From Baekduia alba (GTDB lineage: Bacteria; Actinomycetota; Thermoleophilia; Solirubrobacterales; Solirubrobacteraceae): a stretch of 64,000 nucleotides of DNA. Shown here one piece after another: positions 41,792 to 50,734 of this stretch. Location: positions 4,278,001-4,342,000 of the forward strand of contig NZ_CP114013.1 of assembly GCF_028416635.1 (NCBI RefSeq), read 5' to 3'. The notes below the pieces were generated by a model. That model was not told the DNA's origin, ran no database searches, and was given only the letters and a program-made list of their open reading frames with translations. A program made the position numbers and the translations under genes. Each line of letters opens with the position of its first letter. Within the stretch, counting starts at the first letter, position 1.

Positions 41792-43405
41792 TCATTCCCA
41801 CTCGATGGTCCCGGGGGGCTTCGACGTGATGTCCAAGACGACGCGGTTCACTTCGCGCAGCTCGTTGATCATCCGCGAGGCGATCTGCTCGAGGAGGTCG
41901 TAGGGCAGGCGGGCCCAGTCGGCGGTCATCGCGTCGTCGGAGGTGACGGCGCGGATGACGACGACGTAGCCGTAGGTGCGCTCGTCGCCCTGGACGCCGA
42001 CGGTGCGGACGTCGGGCAGGACGCAGAAGGACTGCCACAGCTCGCGGTAGAGCCCGGCGCCGCGGATCTCGTCCTGGAGGATGTAGTCGGCGTCGCGCAG
42101 GACGTCGAGGCGCTCCTTGGTGGCCTCGCCGCCAACGACGCGGATCGCCAGGCCCGGGCCCGGGAACGGCTGGCGCCAGACGAGGCGCTCGGGCAGTCCC
42201 AGCTCAGCGCCGACCGCGCGGACCTCGTCCTTGAAGAGCGCGCGCAGCGGCTCGACCAGCTCGAACTCGAGGTCGTCCGGCAGGCCGCCGACGTTGTGAT
42301 GGGACTTGATCGTCGCCGCGCCCGTGCCGCCGCCCGACTCGATCACGTCGGAGTACAGCGTGCCCTGCACGAGGAACTTGGCGTCACCGATCTTCGACGC
42401 CTCCTCCTCGAAGACGCGGATGAACTCGGCGCCGATGATCTTGCGCTTGGCCTCCGGCTCGCTCACGCCCGCCAACCGGTTCAGGAACCGGTCCTCGGCG
42501 TCGACGGCGACCAGCGGGATCTTGTACAGGTCGCGGAACGCCTTGATGACCTGCTCGCCCTCGTTCTTCCGCATCAACCCGTGGTCGACGAAGATGCACG
42601 TGAGCTGGTCGCCGATCGCCTTGTGGACGAGCACGGCGGCCACCGAGGAGTCGACGCCGCCGGACAGCCCGCAGATGACCTTCGCGTCGCCGACCTGGGC
42701 GCGGATCCGCGCGATCTGCTCCTCGACGATCGACGCCGCGGACCAGTTGAGCTCCGCACCGCAGACGTCGCCGAGGAACTTCTTCAGCACGTCCTGCCCG
42801 TAGGGCGTGTGGACGACCTCGGGGTGGAACTGGATGCCGTAGATCCCGCGCTCGGTCGACTCGAACGCCGCCACCGGCGACGCCGTCGACGACGCGAGCG
42901 CCGTGAACTCCGGCGGCGCCTCGAACACCGTGTCGCGGTGCGACATCCAGCACGACTGCTCGGCGGGCAGGCCGTCGAGCAGCGTCCCGTGCTCGCGCAC
43001 CGTCAGCTGGGACCGGCCGAACTCGCCGACCTCGGCGCCCTCGACCTTGCCGCCCAGCTTCAGCGCCAGCAGCTGCATGCCGTAGCAGATGCCCAGCACC
43101 GGGATGCCGAGCTCCAGCAGCTCCGGGTCGAGCTTCGGCGCGCCGTCGGCGTACACCGACGCCGGGCCGCCCGACAGGATCAGGCCCTTGGGCTTGCGCC
43201 GCCGGACCTCCTCGGCCCCGACGTGATGCGGCAGCAGCTCGCTGAACACGCCGCACTCGCGGACGCGGCGCGCGATCAGCTGCGAGTACTGCCCGCCGTA
43301 GTCGAGGACGACGACCTCGTCGACCGCCGTCGGGCGGTCGAGGGGCGCCGACTCGTCGGCGAGCTCCGTGGCCGCCGTCGAGGCGGTGACGAGGTGATCA
43401 CTCAT
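41792..43405 (-). CDS. guaA: GMP synthase (glutamine-hydrolysing)
   Basis: 537 residues. The class I amidotransferase domain has [11 protein letters not shown] (Cys), and [11 protein letters not shown]; the ATP pyrophosphatase domain has the P-loop [37 protein letters not shown]; the C-terminal dimerisation domain ends KPPGTIEWE. It converts XMP to GMP. The ATG at 43405 overlaps the stop of a 38-codon frame that follows guaB3, and GAGGGG precedes it. GuaB3 is encoded just upstream. Confidence 0.97.
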   Translation of the reverse strand: MSDHLVTASTAATELADESAPLDRPTAVDEVVVLDYGGQYSQLIARRVRECGVFSELLPHHVGAEEVRRRKPKGLILSGGPASVYADGAPKLDPELLELGIPVLGICYGMQLLALKLGGKVEGAEVGEFGRSQLTVREHGTLLDGLPAEQSCWMSHRDTVFEAPPEFTALASSTASPVAAFESTERGIYGIQFHPEVVHTPYGQDVLKKFLGDVCGAELNWSAASIVEEQIARIRAQVGDAKVICGLSGGVDSSVAAVLVHKAIGDQLTCIFVDHGLMRKNEGEQVIKAFRDLYKIPLVAVDAEDRFLNRLAGVSEPEAKRKIIGAEFIRVFEEEASKIGDAKFLVQGTLYSDVIESGGGTGAATIKSHHNVGGLPDDLEFELVEPLRALFKDEVRAVGAELGLPERLVWRQPFPGPGLAIRVVGGEATKERLDVLRDADYILQDEIRGAGLYRELWQSFCVLPDVRTVGVQGDERTYGYVVVIRAVTSDDAMTADWARLPYDLLEQIASRMINELREVNRVVLDITSKPPGTIEWE

Positions 43406-43518
43406 CTGACGGGCCCCTCGACGCCGCTCGCGGCGTCATCGCACCGGACAGGTGCTGCCGCACGATGCCCGGCGCTCTTCCTCGCGAGCGACGACGATGG
43501 GCGCGTCAGACTTTGCAT
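43402..43518 (-). CDS. Possible 38-codon ORF between guaB3 and guaA
   Basis: ATG at 43518, 8 nt after the guaB3 stop, reads [20 protein letters not shown] and continues to a TGA that overlaps the guaA ATG (ATGA). Composition is Ser/Ala/Arg-rich with no domain. The DNA near its end forms GACGCCG-CGAG-CGGCGTC (43420-43437), a 7-bp hairpin directly before the guaA ribosome site. Either a small coupled gene or a leader that controls guaA entry; it may also be chance. Confidence 0.3.
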   Translation of the reverse strand: MQSLTRPSSSLARKSAGHRAAAPVRCDDAASGVEGPVR

Positions 43519-43526
43519 AGATCGTC

Positions 43527-44765
43527 CTACGAACCCGCGAGGGCGGGGGTCTTCTCCTCCGCCGGGGTCGAGGACGCCGGGCCGTGGGCCCCGACCGCCG
43601 CGCCGCGTGAGCCCATGCCCACGGCCTGCGAGGTCTGGAGCTGCTTGCCCTCGGTCTGCAGCGACGGGGCGATCATCAGCTCGGCCCGGTTGAACTCGGC
43701 GATGTCCTGGTAGCCGCAGGTCGCCATCGATGTGCGCAGGCCGCCCATGAGGTTGAACGTGCCGTCGTTCTCGCGGGCGGGGCCCACGAGGATCTCCTCG
43801 AGCGTGCCGTTCTGCGTCGTCGCCACCCGCGCGCCGCGCGGGAGCGTCGGGTGGAACGTCGCCATGCCCCAGTGGAAGCCACGGCCGGGCGCCTCGTGGG
43901 CGCGGGCCAGCGGCGAGCCGATCATCACGGCGTCGGCGCCGCAGGCGATCGCCTTGGAGACGTCGCCGCCGTTGCGCATGCCGCCGTCGGCGATGACGCG
44001 CACGTACTCGCCGGTCTCCAGCATGTGCTGCGAGCGGGCGGCCGCGACGTCGGCGATCGCCGTCGCCTGCGGGACGCCGATGCCCAGCACGCCGCGCGTG
44101 GTGCACGCCGCGCCGGGGCCGACGCCGACGAGCACGCCGGCCGCGCCGGTGCGCATCAGGTGCAGGCCCGTGTGGTAAGAGGCACAGCCGCCGACGACCA
44201 CCGGAACCGGCAGATCGGCGATGAACTCCTTGAGGTTCAGCGCCTCGGAGGTCTGCGACACGTGCTCGGCCGAGACGACCGTGCCCTGGATGACCAGGAT
44301 GTCGAGGCCTGCGTCGAGGACCTTCTCGTAGTACTTGTTGACGCGCTGGGGCGTGAGCGAGGCGGCGGTGACGACGCCCTGCTCCTTGATCTCCCGGATG
44401 CGCTGGACCATCAGGTCCTCGTCGATCGGGGCGCGGTAGATCTCCTGCATCTCGCGCGTCGCGACGTCCTTGGGCAGGGCGGCGATGCGCTCGAGCTGCT
44501 CGTCGGCGTCTTCGTAGCGGGCGAAGATGCCTTCGAGGTTCAGGACGGCGAGGCCCCCGAGCTTGCCGATGATCCCCGCGGTGCGGGGCGAGACCACCCC
44601 GTCCATCGCGGACGCGAGCAGCGGCAGCTCGAAGCGGTAATCACCCAGCTTCCAGGAGACGTCGACGTCATCAGGGTCACGGGTGCGTCGTGAAGGCACG
44701 ATCGCGATGTCGTCGAATCCGTAAGCTCGGCGGGCCTTCTTCCCGCGGCCGATCTCGATCTCCAT
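43527..44765 (-). CDS. guaB3: GuaB3-family IMP dehydrogenase-related protein
   Basis: 412 residues, IMPDH/GMPR barrel without the CBS pair: [24 protein letters not shown] near the start, [21 protein letters not shown] with the catalytic Cys, [31 protein letters not shown] (phosphate site) and [23 protein letters not shown]. GuaB3 proteins are found beside guaB in actinobacteria; a GMP reductase role has been proposed for the family, and IMP dehydrogenase is the alternative. TAGGAT (minus, 44772-44777) is 6 nt before the ATG, so a leaderless guaB3-guaA message starts here, after the terminator of the upstream operon. Confidence 0.88.
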   Translation of the reverse strand: MEIEIGRGKKARRAYGFDDIAIVPSRRTRDPDDVDVSWKLGDYRFELPLLASAMDGVVSPRTAGIIGKLGGLAVLNLEGIFARYEDADEQLERIAALPKDVATREMQEIYRAPIDEDLMVQRIREIKEQGVVTAASLTPQRVNKYYEKVLDAGLDILVIQGTVVSAEHVSQTSEALNLKEFIADLPVPVVVGGCASYHTGLHLMRTGAAGVLVGVGPGAACTTRGVLGIGVPQATAIADVAAARSQHMLETGEYVRVIADGGMRNGGDVSKAIACGADAVMIGSPLARAHEAPGRGFHWGMATFHPTLPRGARVATTQNGTLEEILVGPARENDGTFNLMGGLRTSMATCGYQDIAEFNRAELMIAPSLQTEGKQLQTSQAVGMGSRGAAVGAHGPASSTPAEEKTPALAGS

Positions 44766-44793
44766 TAGCGAATCCTAGGTCTGGGGCCGGACG

Positions 44794-44817
44794 AAAAGAC
44801 CCCGCGCAGACGGGGTC
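44794..44817 (-). terminator. Intrinsic terminator after the hup-to-fruK operon
   Basis: On the minus strand GACCCCG (read 44817-44811 complement side) pairs with CGGGGTC over a TCTGCG-type loop and is followed by TTTT (44797-44794). It is the best stem-plus-T-run in the window. It stops transcription from the kinase gene before the guaB3 promoter. Confidence 0.7.
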
Positions 44818-44879
44818 CAGGACGGGCGTTGCGGCGTGATGTGGCGGCAACCAAACACGCGCCAACCACAGTAGCAATG

Positions 44880-44894
44880 GGTTCGTACGGAACC
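44880..44894. promoter_or_regulatory. Palindrome GGTTCGTACGGAACC between the kinase and guaB3 genes
   Basis: GGTTC/GAACC arms around GTACG, 18 nt after the sugar kinase stop. The surrounding 44818-44911 stretch has no coding potential and is somewhat less GC-rich. It may be an operator of guaB3 or part of the kinase mRNA end. Confidence 0.3.
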
Positions 44895-44911
44895 GAACAG
44901 CGGGCGTGGCT

Positions 44912-45871
44912 TCAGGACACTTCGGCCGGCGCCGACAGCGCTCTGACCTCGACGTCGGAGAGCAGCCGGTCGACCTCGCGCGCCTCGACGAGCCCCGCGC
45001 CCAGGTGGTTCGTCGACTCCGCCCCGCAGGCGACGCCGTAGGCCAGGCAGTCGGCCGGCGACTTGCCCGAGTAGCGCGCGGCGACGTAGCCGGCGAGGAA
45101 CGCGTCGCCGGCGCCGACGCCGGCGACGTCCTCGCGCGTCGGCACCGACACGCGGAAGCGCTGCGCGTGGCCGTCGACGAGCACGCACGCGACGCACCCG
45201 TCCTCCAAGGTCATGATCGCCTCGCGCGCCCCCTGCTCGACCATCTCGCCGACGGCGATGATCCGGTCCTCGTCGTCGTTGAACTCATGGCCGACGAGCT
45301 CCTCGGCCTCGAGCACGTTGGGCGAGATGACGTCGGGCTCCGCGCGCGCGGCGTGGCGCAGCGGCTCGCCGTCGGTGTCGATCAGCGTCATCACGTCGGA
45401 CTTGCGCAGCTCGCGGATGAGGTGCGCGTAGATGTCGGAGTCGACGCCGCGGGGCAGCGAGCCGGCCATGACCACCATGTCCGCGCCGCGCGCGAGGTAG
45501 AGCAGCTTGTCGCGGAAGAGCTCGAGCTCCTTCTCCGACACCGCGGGCCCGCGCTCGTTGATCTCGGTCTGCTGCCCGTTGGTCGGGTCGTAGACCGCGG
45601 TGTTCGTGCGCGACTCCTCCCGGATGCGGACGAAGTCGTTGAGGATCGACTCCTCGGTGAGCTGGTCGACGATCCGCGTGCCGGTCGGCCCGCCCGCGAA
45701 GCCCGTGGCGATCACCGGCTGGCCGAGGGTCTTGAGCGCGCGGGCGATGTTGACGCCCTTGCCGCCCGCGGCCGTCCGCTGCTCGACGGTGCGGTGGCGC
45801 CGCCCCAGCCGGAAGTTGGGGACGGACAGCGACTTGTCGATCGCAGCGTTGAGGGTGACGGTGATGATCAC
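44912..45871 (-). CDS. PfkB-family sugar kinase, 1-phosphofructokinase type
   Basis: 319 residues. TVTLNAAIDKSLSVPNFRLG...AGGKGVNIARALKTLG (substrate end, PfkB signature 1) and EDVAGVGAGDAFLAGYVAARYSG (signature 2 with catalytic Asp in GAGD). The TLNPAID-like start groups it with FruK/LacC hexose-phosphate kinases. No PTS gene is near, so the substrate (fructose 1-phosphate, tagatose 6-phosphate or other) is open. GTG at 45871 overlaps the carboxypeptidase stop (GTGA). Confidence 0.88.
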   Translation of the reverse strand: MIITVTLNAAIDKSLSVPNFRLGRRHRTVEQRTAAGGKGVNIARALKTLGQPVIATGFAGGPTGTRIVDQLTEESILNDFVRIREESRTNTAVYDPTNGQQTEINERGPAVSEKELELFRDKLLYLARGADMVVMAGSLPRGVDSDIYAHLIRELRKSDVMTLIDTDGEPLRHAARAEPDVISPNVLEAEELVGHEFNDDEDRIIAVGEMVEQGAREAIMTLEDGCVACVLVDGHAQRFRVSVPTREDVAGVGAGDAFLAGYVAARYSGKSPADCLAYGVACGAESTNHLGAGLVEAREVDRLLSDVEVRALSAPAEVS

Positions 45872-47136
45872 GCGACGGGTGCCCCCTTGCCGGCGCGACG
45901 GCTCTGCTTCCGCCGCACCGCGCGCCGCCGGAGCAGCACGAGGTAGAGGCTACAGACGCCGAAGGCGGCGAGGAGGGCGAGGGTCATCGAGCTGCCGAGC
46001 CAGTCCTGCAGGCGGTCGAAGAACGTGGCGGCGTCGACAGCGCCGGCGGTGACGACCGGGACGTGCGCGACGACCTTCCCGCGCTGGGTGATCGTGATCG
46101 TCCCGACGCGCGAGCCCTTGGGCAGCGGGCCGTCGATCGTGGCCGGGACGTCGTTGACGGTGACGACGATCTTGTCGCCGCGGCGCGCGGTGCGCCGGAT
46201 CGTGCGCTCGGCGACGAGGTTGACGTGCGTGTCGCGATGCGCGAGCGCCGACTGCCCGACGAGCTGGCCCGCCTTGATCGCCGTGACGACGTGGTAGCGG
46301 GCCAGGCCGTACTTCAGGAGCTCGAGGCTGTCGGAGTCGCGCGCCGCCTCCGACGGGTCGCCGAGGACGACCGAGACCACCGTGATGCCGTCGCGGCTCG
46401 CGGAGCCGACGAGGATGTAGCCGGCCGAGTTGGTGTGGCCGGTCTTGACGCCGTTGACCGCCGGGACGCCGCGGACCAGGAGGTTGCGGTTGAGGAACGT
46501 GCGCGGGTGGTCGCCGGACTTCAGCGTGACCTTCGGCAGGTTCACCGTCGTGCGCAGGAACGCGTTCTGGCGCAGGATCAGCGTCATCTTCGCCAGGTCG
46601 CTGGCCGTGGAGTAGTTCTCCTCGTTGTCCAGGCCGATCGGGTTGGCGAAGTGCGTGTCCTTGAGGCCGAGCTGCCGCGCCTTGGCGTTCATCATCTGGA
46701 CGAACTTCGCGCGCGAGCCCGCGACGCGCTGGGCGAGCGTGGCCGCGGCGTCGTTGGCGGACGTGACGAGCAGCGCGCGCAGGAGGTCGCGGACCGTCAC
46801 GCGCTCGCCGCCCTCGAAGCCGGCGAGCGACTCGACGGGGCTGCCGTGGTAGTCGACGGTCGTCATCACGTCGTCGAGCGCCGCGTGCTCGACCGTGATG
46901 AGCGCGGTCATGATCTTGGTCGTCGACGCGATGCCGCGACGCTGGTCGGCGTTGCGCTGGTAGACGATGTCGCCGGTCGCGGGCTCGACGAGGATCGCGG
47001 CGGGGGCGCGGACCGAGGGCGTGCTGGCGGCGCCCTGGGCGGGCGCGGCGCCGGGGGCGATGAGGGCGATGACGACCAGGACCGCGGCGACCGCGGTGCC
47101 CGCCGCCCGCCGGAGTGCGGACGTCGAGCCGGTCAT
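45868..47136 (-). CDS. D-alanyl-D-alanine carboxypeptidase (PBP5/DacF type)
   Basis: 422 residues. Signal peptide, then the S11 active-site motifs: GIASTTKIMTALIT (SxxK), LVTSANDAAATLAQ (SxN), and GVKTGHTNSAGYILVGSA (KTG). A C-terminal domain (about 290-370) and a final transmembrane helix (about 380-402, LALLAAFGVCSLYLVLLRRR) anchor it to the outer face. It trims D-Ala from peptidoglycan peptides. The ATG at 47136 overlaps the LysM gene stop (ATGA), pairing two cell-wall functions. Confidence 0.93.
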   Translation of the reverse strand: MTGSTSALRRAAGTAVAAVLVVIALIAPGAAPAQGAASTPSVRAPAAILVEPATGDIVYQRNADQRRGIASTTKIMTALITVEHAALDDVMTTVDYHGSPVESLAGFEGGERVTVRDLLRALLVTSANDAAATLAQRVAGSRAKFVQMMNAKARQLGLKDTHFANPIGLDNEENYSTASDLAKMTLILRQNAFLRTTVNLPKVTLKSGDHPRTFLNRNLLVRGVPAVNGVKTGHTNSAGYILVGSASRDGITVVSVVLGDPSEAARDSDSLELLKYGLARYHVVTAIKAGQLVGQSALAHRDTHVNLVAERTIRRTARRGDKIVVTVNDVPATIDGPLPKGSRVGTITITQRGKVVAHVPVVTAGAVDAATFFDRLQDWLGSSMTLALLAAFGVCSLYLVLLRRRAVRRKQSRRAGKGAPVA

Positions 47137-47471
47137 CGAGGCAGCTTCAGCTTCTGACCGGGGTGCAGGGCCGACGCGTCGACCTTCGGGTTGGCTTCCT
47201 GGAGCGCGGCGATGTCGATGTCCTCCTTCGACGCGATCACCGAGAACGAGTCGCCGGACTTCACGACGTAGGTCTTGGACTTCTTCGTGCTCTTGCGCTT
47301 GGTGGTCGACGTCGTGCCCGTCGCGTTGCCGGTGCTCGACTTCGTCGACGAGGTCGTCTTGGCGCCGCCGTCGTCGGACAGCAGCTCGTGGTCGACGACC
47401 GTGTAGATGGCGACCGCGCAGGTCACGAGGGCCAGCGGGGCCAGCCAACGGGCAGGGGAGCGGCGGCGCAT
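47133..47471 (-). CDS. LysM-domain membrane-anchored protein
   Basis: 112 residues: one N-terminal membrane helix (about 8-27), a Ser/Thr/Lys-rich linker and a single LysM domain (YVVKSGDSFSVIASKEDIDIAALQEANPKVDASALHPGQKLKLP, about 65-111), which binds peptidoglycan GlcNAc. ATG at 47471 is preferred over one 14 codons upstream because TATCCT (minus, 47481-47486) is 9 nt before it. It may target the coupled D,D-carboxypeptidase to the wall (inference). Confidence 0.88.
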   Translation of the reverse strand: MRRRSPARWLAPLALVTCAVAIYTVVDHELLSDDGGAKTTSSTKSSTGNATGTTSTTKRKSTKKSKTYVVKSGDSFSVIASKEDIDIAALQEANPKVDASALHPGQKLKLPR

Positions 47472-47520
47472 CAGGGCCGCAGGATAGGGAGCGCGCCGGT
47501 CTGGACGCGGCAACGGGCGT

Positions 47521-48474
47521 TCAGCCCAGCGCCCACGCGGCGGTGCGGAGGCGTTCGGCCTCGGCGCGGGCGGCGGCGGCCGGCGACGCGGGCGCGCCCG
47601 GCTGCTCGTGGGCGCGGACGAGCGACCGCGAGGCGGTCACGAGGCCGGCGGCCCGGCCGGGCGCGAAGGCCGGCGCGAGGTCCTCGACGCGGCCACCCTG
47701 CGCGCCCACGCCGGGCAGCAGGAAGATCGCGTGCGGGAGCAGCTCACGGGCGCGCGCGAGGTGCTCGGGCTCGGTGGCGCCGAGGACGGCGCCGACGTCG
47801 GCCAGCCCGGACTCGGGCGCCAGGTGCTCGGCGCCGAGCCGCGCGACCAGCTGCGCCACGCGGTGCCAGACGGCGCCGCCGTCTGCCAGGCGCGCGTCCT
47901 CGACGTCGGCCGCGCCCGGGTTCGAGGTGCGGACCAGGACGAACAGGCCGGCGCCGTGCTCGCGCCCGACGGCGGCGAACGAGCCCAGCGTGTCGGCGCC
48001 CATGTACGGGGCGACGGTCATCGCGTCGGCGCCGAGGCCGGGGATCGTCTCCCCGTCGAGGCCGGGCGTCGCGCCGATCAGGCCCTGGGCGTAGGCGGTC
48101 GCGCTGACGTCGATGTCGCCGCGCTTGGCGTCGGCGAGGACGAACAGACCGGCCGCGCGGGCGTGCGCGACGGTCGCGCCGAGCGCGGCCCAGCCGGGCG
48201 CGCCGAGGCGCTCGAAGCACGCGACCTGCGGCTTGACCGCGACGATCGCGTCGCCGACCGCGTCGATGACGGCGCGGCAGTGGGCCAGGACGGCCGCCGC
48301 GGCGCGGGCCGCGGGCGTCGTGCCGTCGGCGGCGCGCACGGCGTCCGGCCAGAGCCGCGCCGGATCCGGGTCGAGGCCGAGCACGATCTGCGACTCGCGC
48401 TCGGCCACGATCGCCGCCAGCCGGTCGGCGACATGGACGTCGCCGGTCGGCCGCGCGGCCCCAGATGGGGACAA
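47521..48474 (-). CDS. pyrF: Orotidine 5'-phosphate decarboxylase (actinobacterial type 2)
   Basis: About 317 residues. IVLGLDPDPARLWP, AVKPQVACFERLG, LFVLADAKRGDIDVSATAYA (the catalytic Lys-Asp region), PYMGADTL and FLLPGVGAQGG are the marks of the long, subfamily 2 PyrF found in actinobacteria. It makes UMP from OMP. The start is uncertain: TTG at 48474, 13 nt after the hup stop, is the best candidate before the conserved DRLAAIVAERESQIVLG. Confidence 0.92.
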   Translation of the reverse strand: MSPSGAARPTGDVHVADRLAAIVAERESQIVLGLDPDPARLWPDAVRAADGTTPAARAAAAVLAHCRAVIDAVGDAIVAVKPQVACFERLGAPGWAALGATVAHARAAGLFVLADAKRGDIDVSATAYAQGLIGATPGLDGETIPGLGADAMTVAPYMGADTLGSFAAVGREHGAGLFVLVRTSNPGAADVEDARLADGGAVWHRVAQLVARLGAEHLAPESGLADVGAVLGATEPEHLARARELLPHAIFLLPGVGAQGGRVEDLAPAFAPGRAAGLVTASRSLVRAHEQPGAPASPAAAARAEAERLRTAAWALG

Positions 48475-48487
48475 AGCGGCCAGTGGG

Positions 48488-48766
48488 CTAGCCGCCCTTG
48501 ACGGCCTTCTTGAGGCCGGACCCCGCGGTGAACCGCGGCACCTTCGACGCCGCGATCTGGATGGGCTCGCCCGTGCGGGGGTGGACGCCCTCGCGTGCGC
48601 CGCGGTCGGCGACGTGGAACTTGCCGAACCCGGAGAAGGTGATCTCGCCACCGCGGGCCAGCGTCTCCTCGATGACTCCGAGGACGGCGTCGACCGCCGT
48701 GGCGGCCTCCTTCTTGTCGAGGTCGCCCTTCTGGGCGACGTGATCGACGAACTCGCTCTTCGTCAC
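48488..48766 (-). CDS. hup: HU-family DNA-binding protein
   Basis: 92 residues. MTKSEFVDHVAQKGDLDKKEAATAVDAVLGVIEETLARGGEITFSGFGKF and GVHPRTGEPIQIAASKVPRFTAGSGLKKAV are a complete HU; the beta-arm has the RNPxTG-like HPRTGEP. No long basic Lys/Ala tail is present, unlike HupB of mycobacteria. GTG at 48766 has a strong AGGAGG 7 nt before it, one of the few classical ribosome sites here. It heads the operon hup-pyrF-LysM-carboxypeptidase-kinase. Confidence 0.96.
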   Translation of the reverse strand: MTKSEFVDHVAQKGDLDKKEAATAVDAVLGVIEETLARGGEITFSGFGKFHVADRGAREGVHPRTGEPIQIAASKVPRFTAGSGLKKAVKGG

Positions 48767-48800
48767 TGCGGTCCTCCTATCGAGGGTCGTAGTCGGGGCG

Positions 48801-48806
48801 ACGCTA
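48801..48806 (-). promoter_or_regulatory. Probable -10 box of hup
   Basis: TAGCGT on the minus strand, 34 nt before the hup start codon; with a transcript start near 48793 it gives a leader of about 27 nt that contains AGGAGG, unlike the leaderless genes around. No clear -35. The rest of the 48767-48976 divergent region shows only GC-rich hairpins. Confidence 0.4.
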
Positions 48807-48976
48807 GCAGCGTGGTCGGCCATGGCCGCCGCTCTCCAACGCGGTTTTCCGCCCTCCGCGGCCGCGAAACCCCGCATGCTGCGGGCCTGTCGCGGACGGT
48901 CGGCGGGGCAGTGTGGTGCCCCCGCCGGACGGATCGGGAGGCAGGCGTCGCGGCGACCGTCCAGAATGTGGCTCCG

Positions 48977-49117
48977 ATGACCCTGCAGCGCATCGCCTGG
49001 CTGGTGACCGTGGTGGCCCTCCTGATCGGGGCGCTCATCATGTTGGTGTCCAACTACCAGGGCTACGCGGCGCTGTTCACGGCGGTCGCCGCGTCGGCGG
49101 CAATCAACCTGCGCTGA
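48977..49117 (+). CDS. Small two-helix membrane protein of unknown function
   Basis: 46 residues: MTLQRIAWLVTVVALLIGALIMLVSNYQGY and a second short hydrophobic part AALFTAVAASAAINLR. A clean hydrophobic profile and a following hairpin support a real gene. Divergent from hup. No family recognised. Confidence 0.5.
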   Translation: MTLQRIAWLVTVVALLIGALIMLVSNYQGYAALFTAVAASAAINLR

Positions 49118-49130
49118 GCGGCGGCGGAGT

Positions 49131-49147
49131 CCGCTCGCGGCGAGCGG
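49131..49147 (+). terminator. Possible terminator after the small membrane protein gene
   Basis: CCGCTCG (49131-49137) and CGAGCGG (49141-49147) form a perfect 7-bp stem with loop CGG, 14 nt after the stop; TTTT follows 10 nt later. The remainder of the gap to 49276 holds only weak GC-rich stems. Confidence 0.4.
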
Positions 49148-49276
49148 GCTTGGGGCTGTTTTGCAGGCCTTTCGCGCCGCGCGAGCGTGGGCGTCCGGGG
49201 ACGCGGCGCTGCCCGCGCCTCACCCTTCGGGATGCGGGGCGGCCCGACCCGGCGGCGACCTCGCGCCCGGGCGCGG

Positions 49277-50734
49277 CTAGCCCGGCGACTCCTCCGGCTC
49301 GGTATGCACGATCACCTCGTCGATGGTCGGCGCGCGGTCGCGGATGCGCCGTTCGAGCTCGCTGGCGACGTCGTGGGCCTGGTCGAGCGTCTGCGACCCC
49401 GCGAGCCGCACGGTCAGCAGCACGACGAGGCCGACGTCGGCCGTCCGGAAGCGCAGGTCCTCCGGCTCCGAGCCGGTCAGATCACGGACCACGGCCCGCA
49501 CGATCCGCTCCTCCTCGGCGACCTCCGAGCGCTGTGGCTGGGCGCCTTCGGCCTCGGCGGAGAGCGGCTCGATGTGGGTGTGGATGTCCACGACCTCGGG
49601 CACCGCCGTGTGGATCGCGGCCTCGACCGCGCACGCGATGTCGTGCGCGGCGCCGAGGCCGAGCGCCGCGGGCAGCTTGAGGTGCAGCGACAGCTCGGGC
49701 TCGCCGTCGACGTCGACCACGCGCACGTTGTGGACCTCGCGCACGCCGCGCACGGTCAGCGCGGCCGCGCTCGCGCGCTCGCGCAGGTCGCCCTCGGCGG
49801 TCCCGGGCTCGACGTGCACGACGACGTCGCTGCCGGGCAGCTCGCGCCGCACCGCGTCCTCGATCGAGTCGGCGACCGCGTGGCCCTCGCCGAGCGCGGC
49901 GTCGGGCGGGACGGCGACCGTGGCCTCCACGAAGTTGCGGCCGGCCGCGGCACGTACGCGCAGGCGGCGCAGCTCGACGTCGGGCTCGGCGTCGCGGATC
50001 GCGGCGCGCGCGGCCGCCTCGGCCTCGGCGGGCGTGGCGTCCATCAGCACGTTGACGTTGCGCCGCATCAGCCGCACCGCGGCGACGACCACGAGCACCG
50101 CGACGACGAGCGCGGCGATCGCATCCGCCTCGGGCGTGCCGCTGGCGGCGAACACCAGGCCGATGAGCACCGCGACCGTGCCGAACATGTCCGAGGCGAA
50201 GTGCACGGCGTTGGAGGCGAGCGCCGGGCTGCTGTGGCGGACCGCGGCGCGGTGGGAGATGAGCAGGCGCGAGACGTCGACGACCAGCACCACGCCGAGC
50301 ACCGCGAAGGTCCACACGGTGGCGTTGACCTCGTGGCTGCCGCCGCCGGTGAGCCGGACGAGCGCCTGCCCGGCGATGAACGCGCTCGCCAGGACCAGGA
50401 AGCCGCCCTCGCCGAGCGCGGCGAGGTGCTCGGCCTTGCCGTGGCCGTAGGGGTGGTCGCGGTCGGCCGGCCGCACCGCGACGCGCAGCGCCAGGAACGT
50501 GAGCAGCGCGGCGACGAGGTCGGTCCCGGAGTGCACGGCCTCGGCGACCAGGCCGAGGGAGCCGGACAGCAGGCCGGCGACGAGCTTGAGCGTGACCAGG
50601 AACGCGGCGGCGAGGACGGAGCCCAGCGCCGACCGCAGGATGACCTGCGTCGACCCCGCACCGCGCGGGCCGTCGCCGGGATCGGGCGCCCCGCCGGACG
50701 GCGTGGCGTCGTCGGTGGCGGCGACCGCGCTCAT
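49277..50734 (-). CDS. Cation diffusion facilitator with three tandem C-terminal domains
   Basis: 485 residues. The transmembrane part (about 30-220) has AEAVHSGTDLVAALLTFLAL and NAVHFASDMFGTVAVLIG (HxxxD metal sites) and DHPYGHGKAEHLAALGEG. After it come three ferredoxin-like ZT-dimer units instead of one, ending DVVVHVEPG (about 303), VVDIHTHIEPL (about 383) and EVIVHTEPEE (about 478). It exports Zn or similar metals; the extra units may tune metal sensing. ATG at 50734 overlaps the rdgB stop, so it is made with the murI-rph-rdgB genes. Confidence 0.9.
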   Translation of the reverse strand: MSAVAATDDATPSGGAPDPGDGPRGAGSTQVILRSALGSVLAAAFLVTLKLVAGLLSGSLGLVAEAVHSGTDLVAALLTFLALRVAVRPADRDHPYGHGKAEHLAALGEGGFLVLASAFIAGQALVRLTGGGSHEVNATVWTFAVLGVVLVVDVSRLLISHRAAVRHSSPALASNAVHFASDMFGTVAVLIGLVFAASGTPEADAIAALVVAVLVVVAAVRLMRRNVNVLMDATPAEAEAAARAAIRDAEPDVELRRLRVRAAAGRNFVEATVAVPPDAALGEGHAVADSIEDAVRRELPGSDVVVHVEPGTAEGDLRERASAAALTVRGVREVHNVRVVDVDGEPELSLHLKLPAALGLGAAHDIACAVEAAIHTAVPEVVDIHTHIEPLSAEAEGAQPQRSEVAEEERIVRAVVRDLTGSEPEDLRFRTADVGLVVLLTVRLAGSQTLDQAHDVASELERRIRDRAPTIDEVIVHTEPEESPG

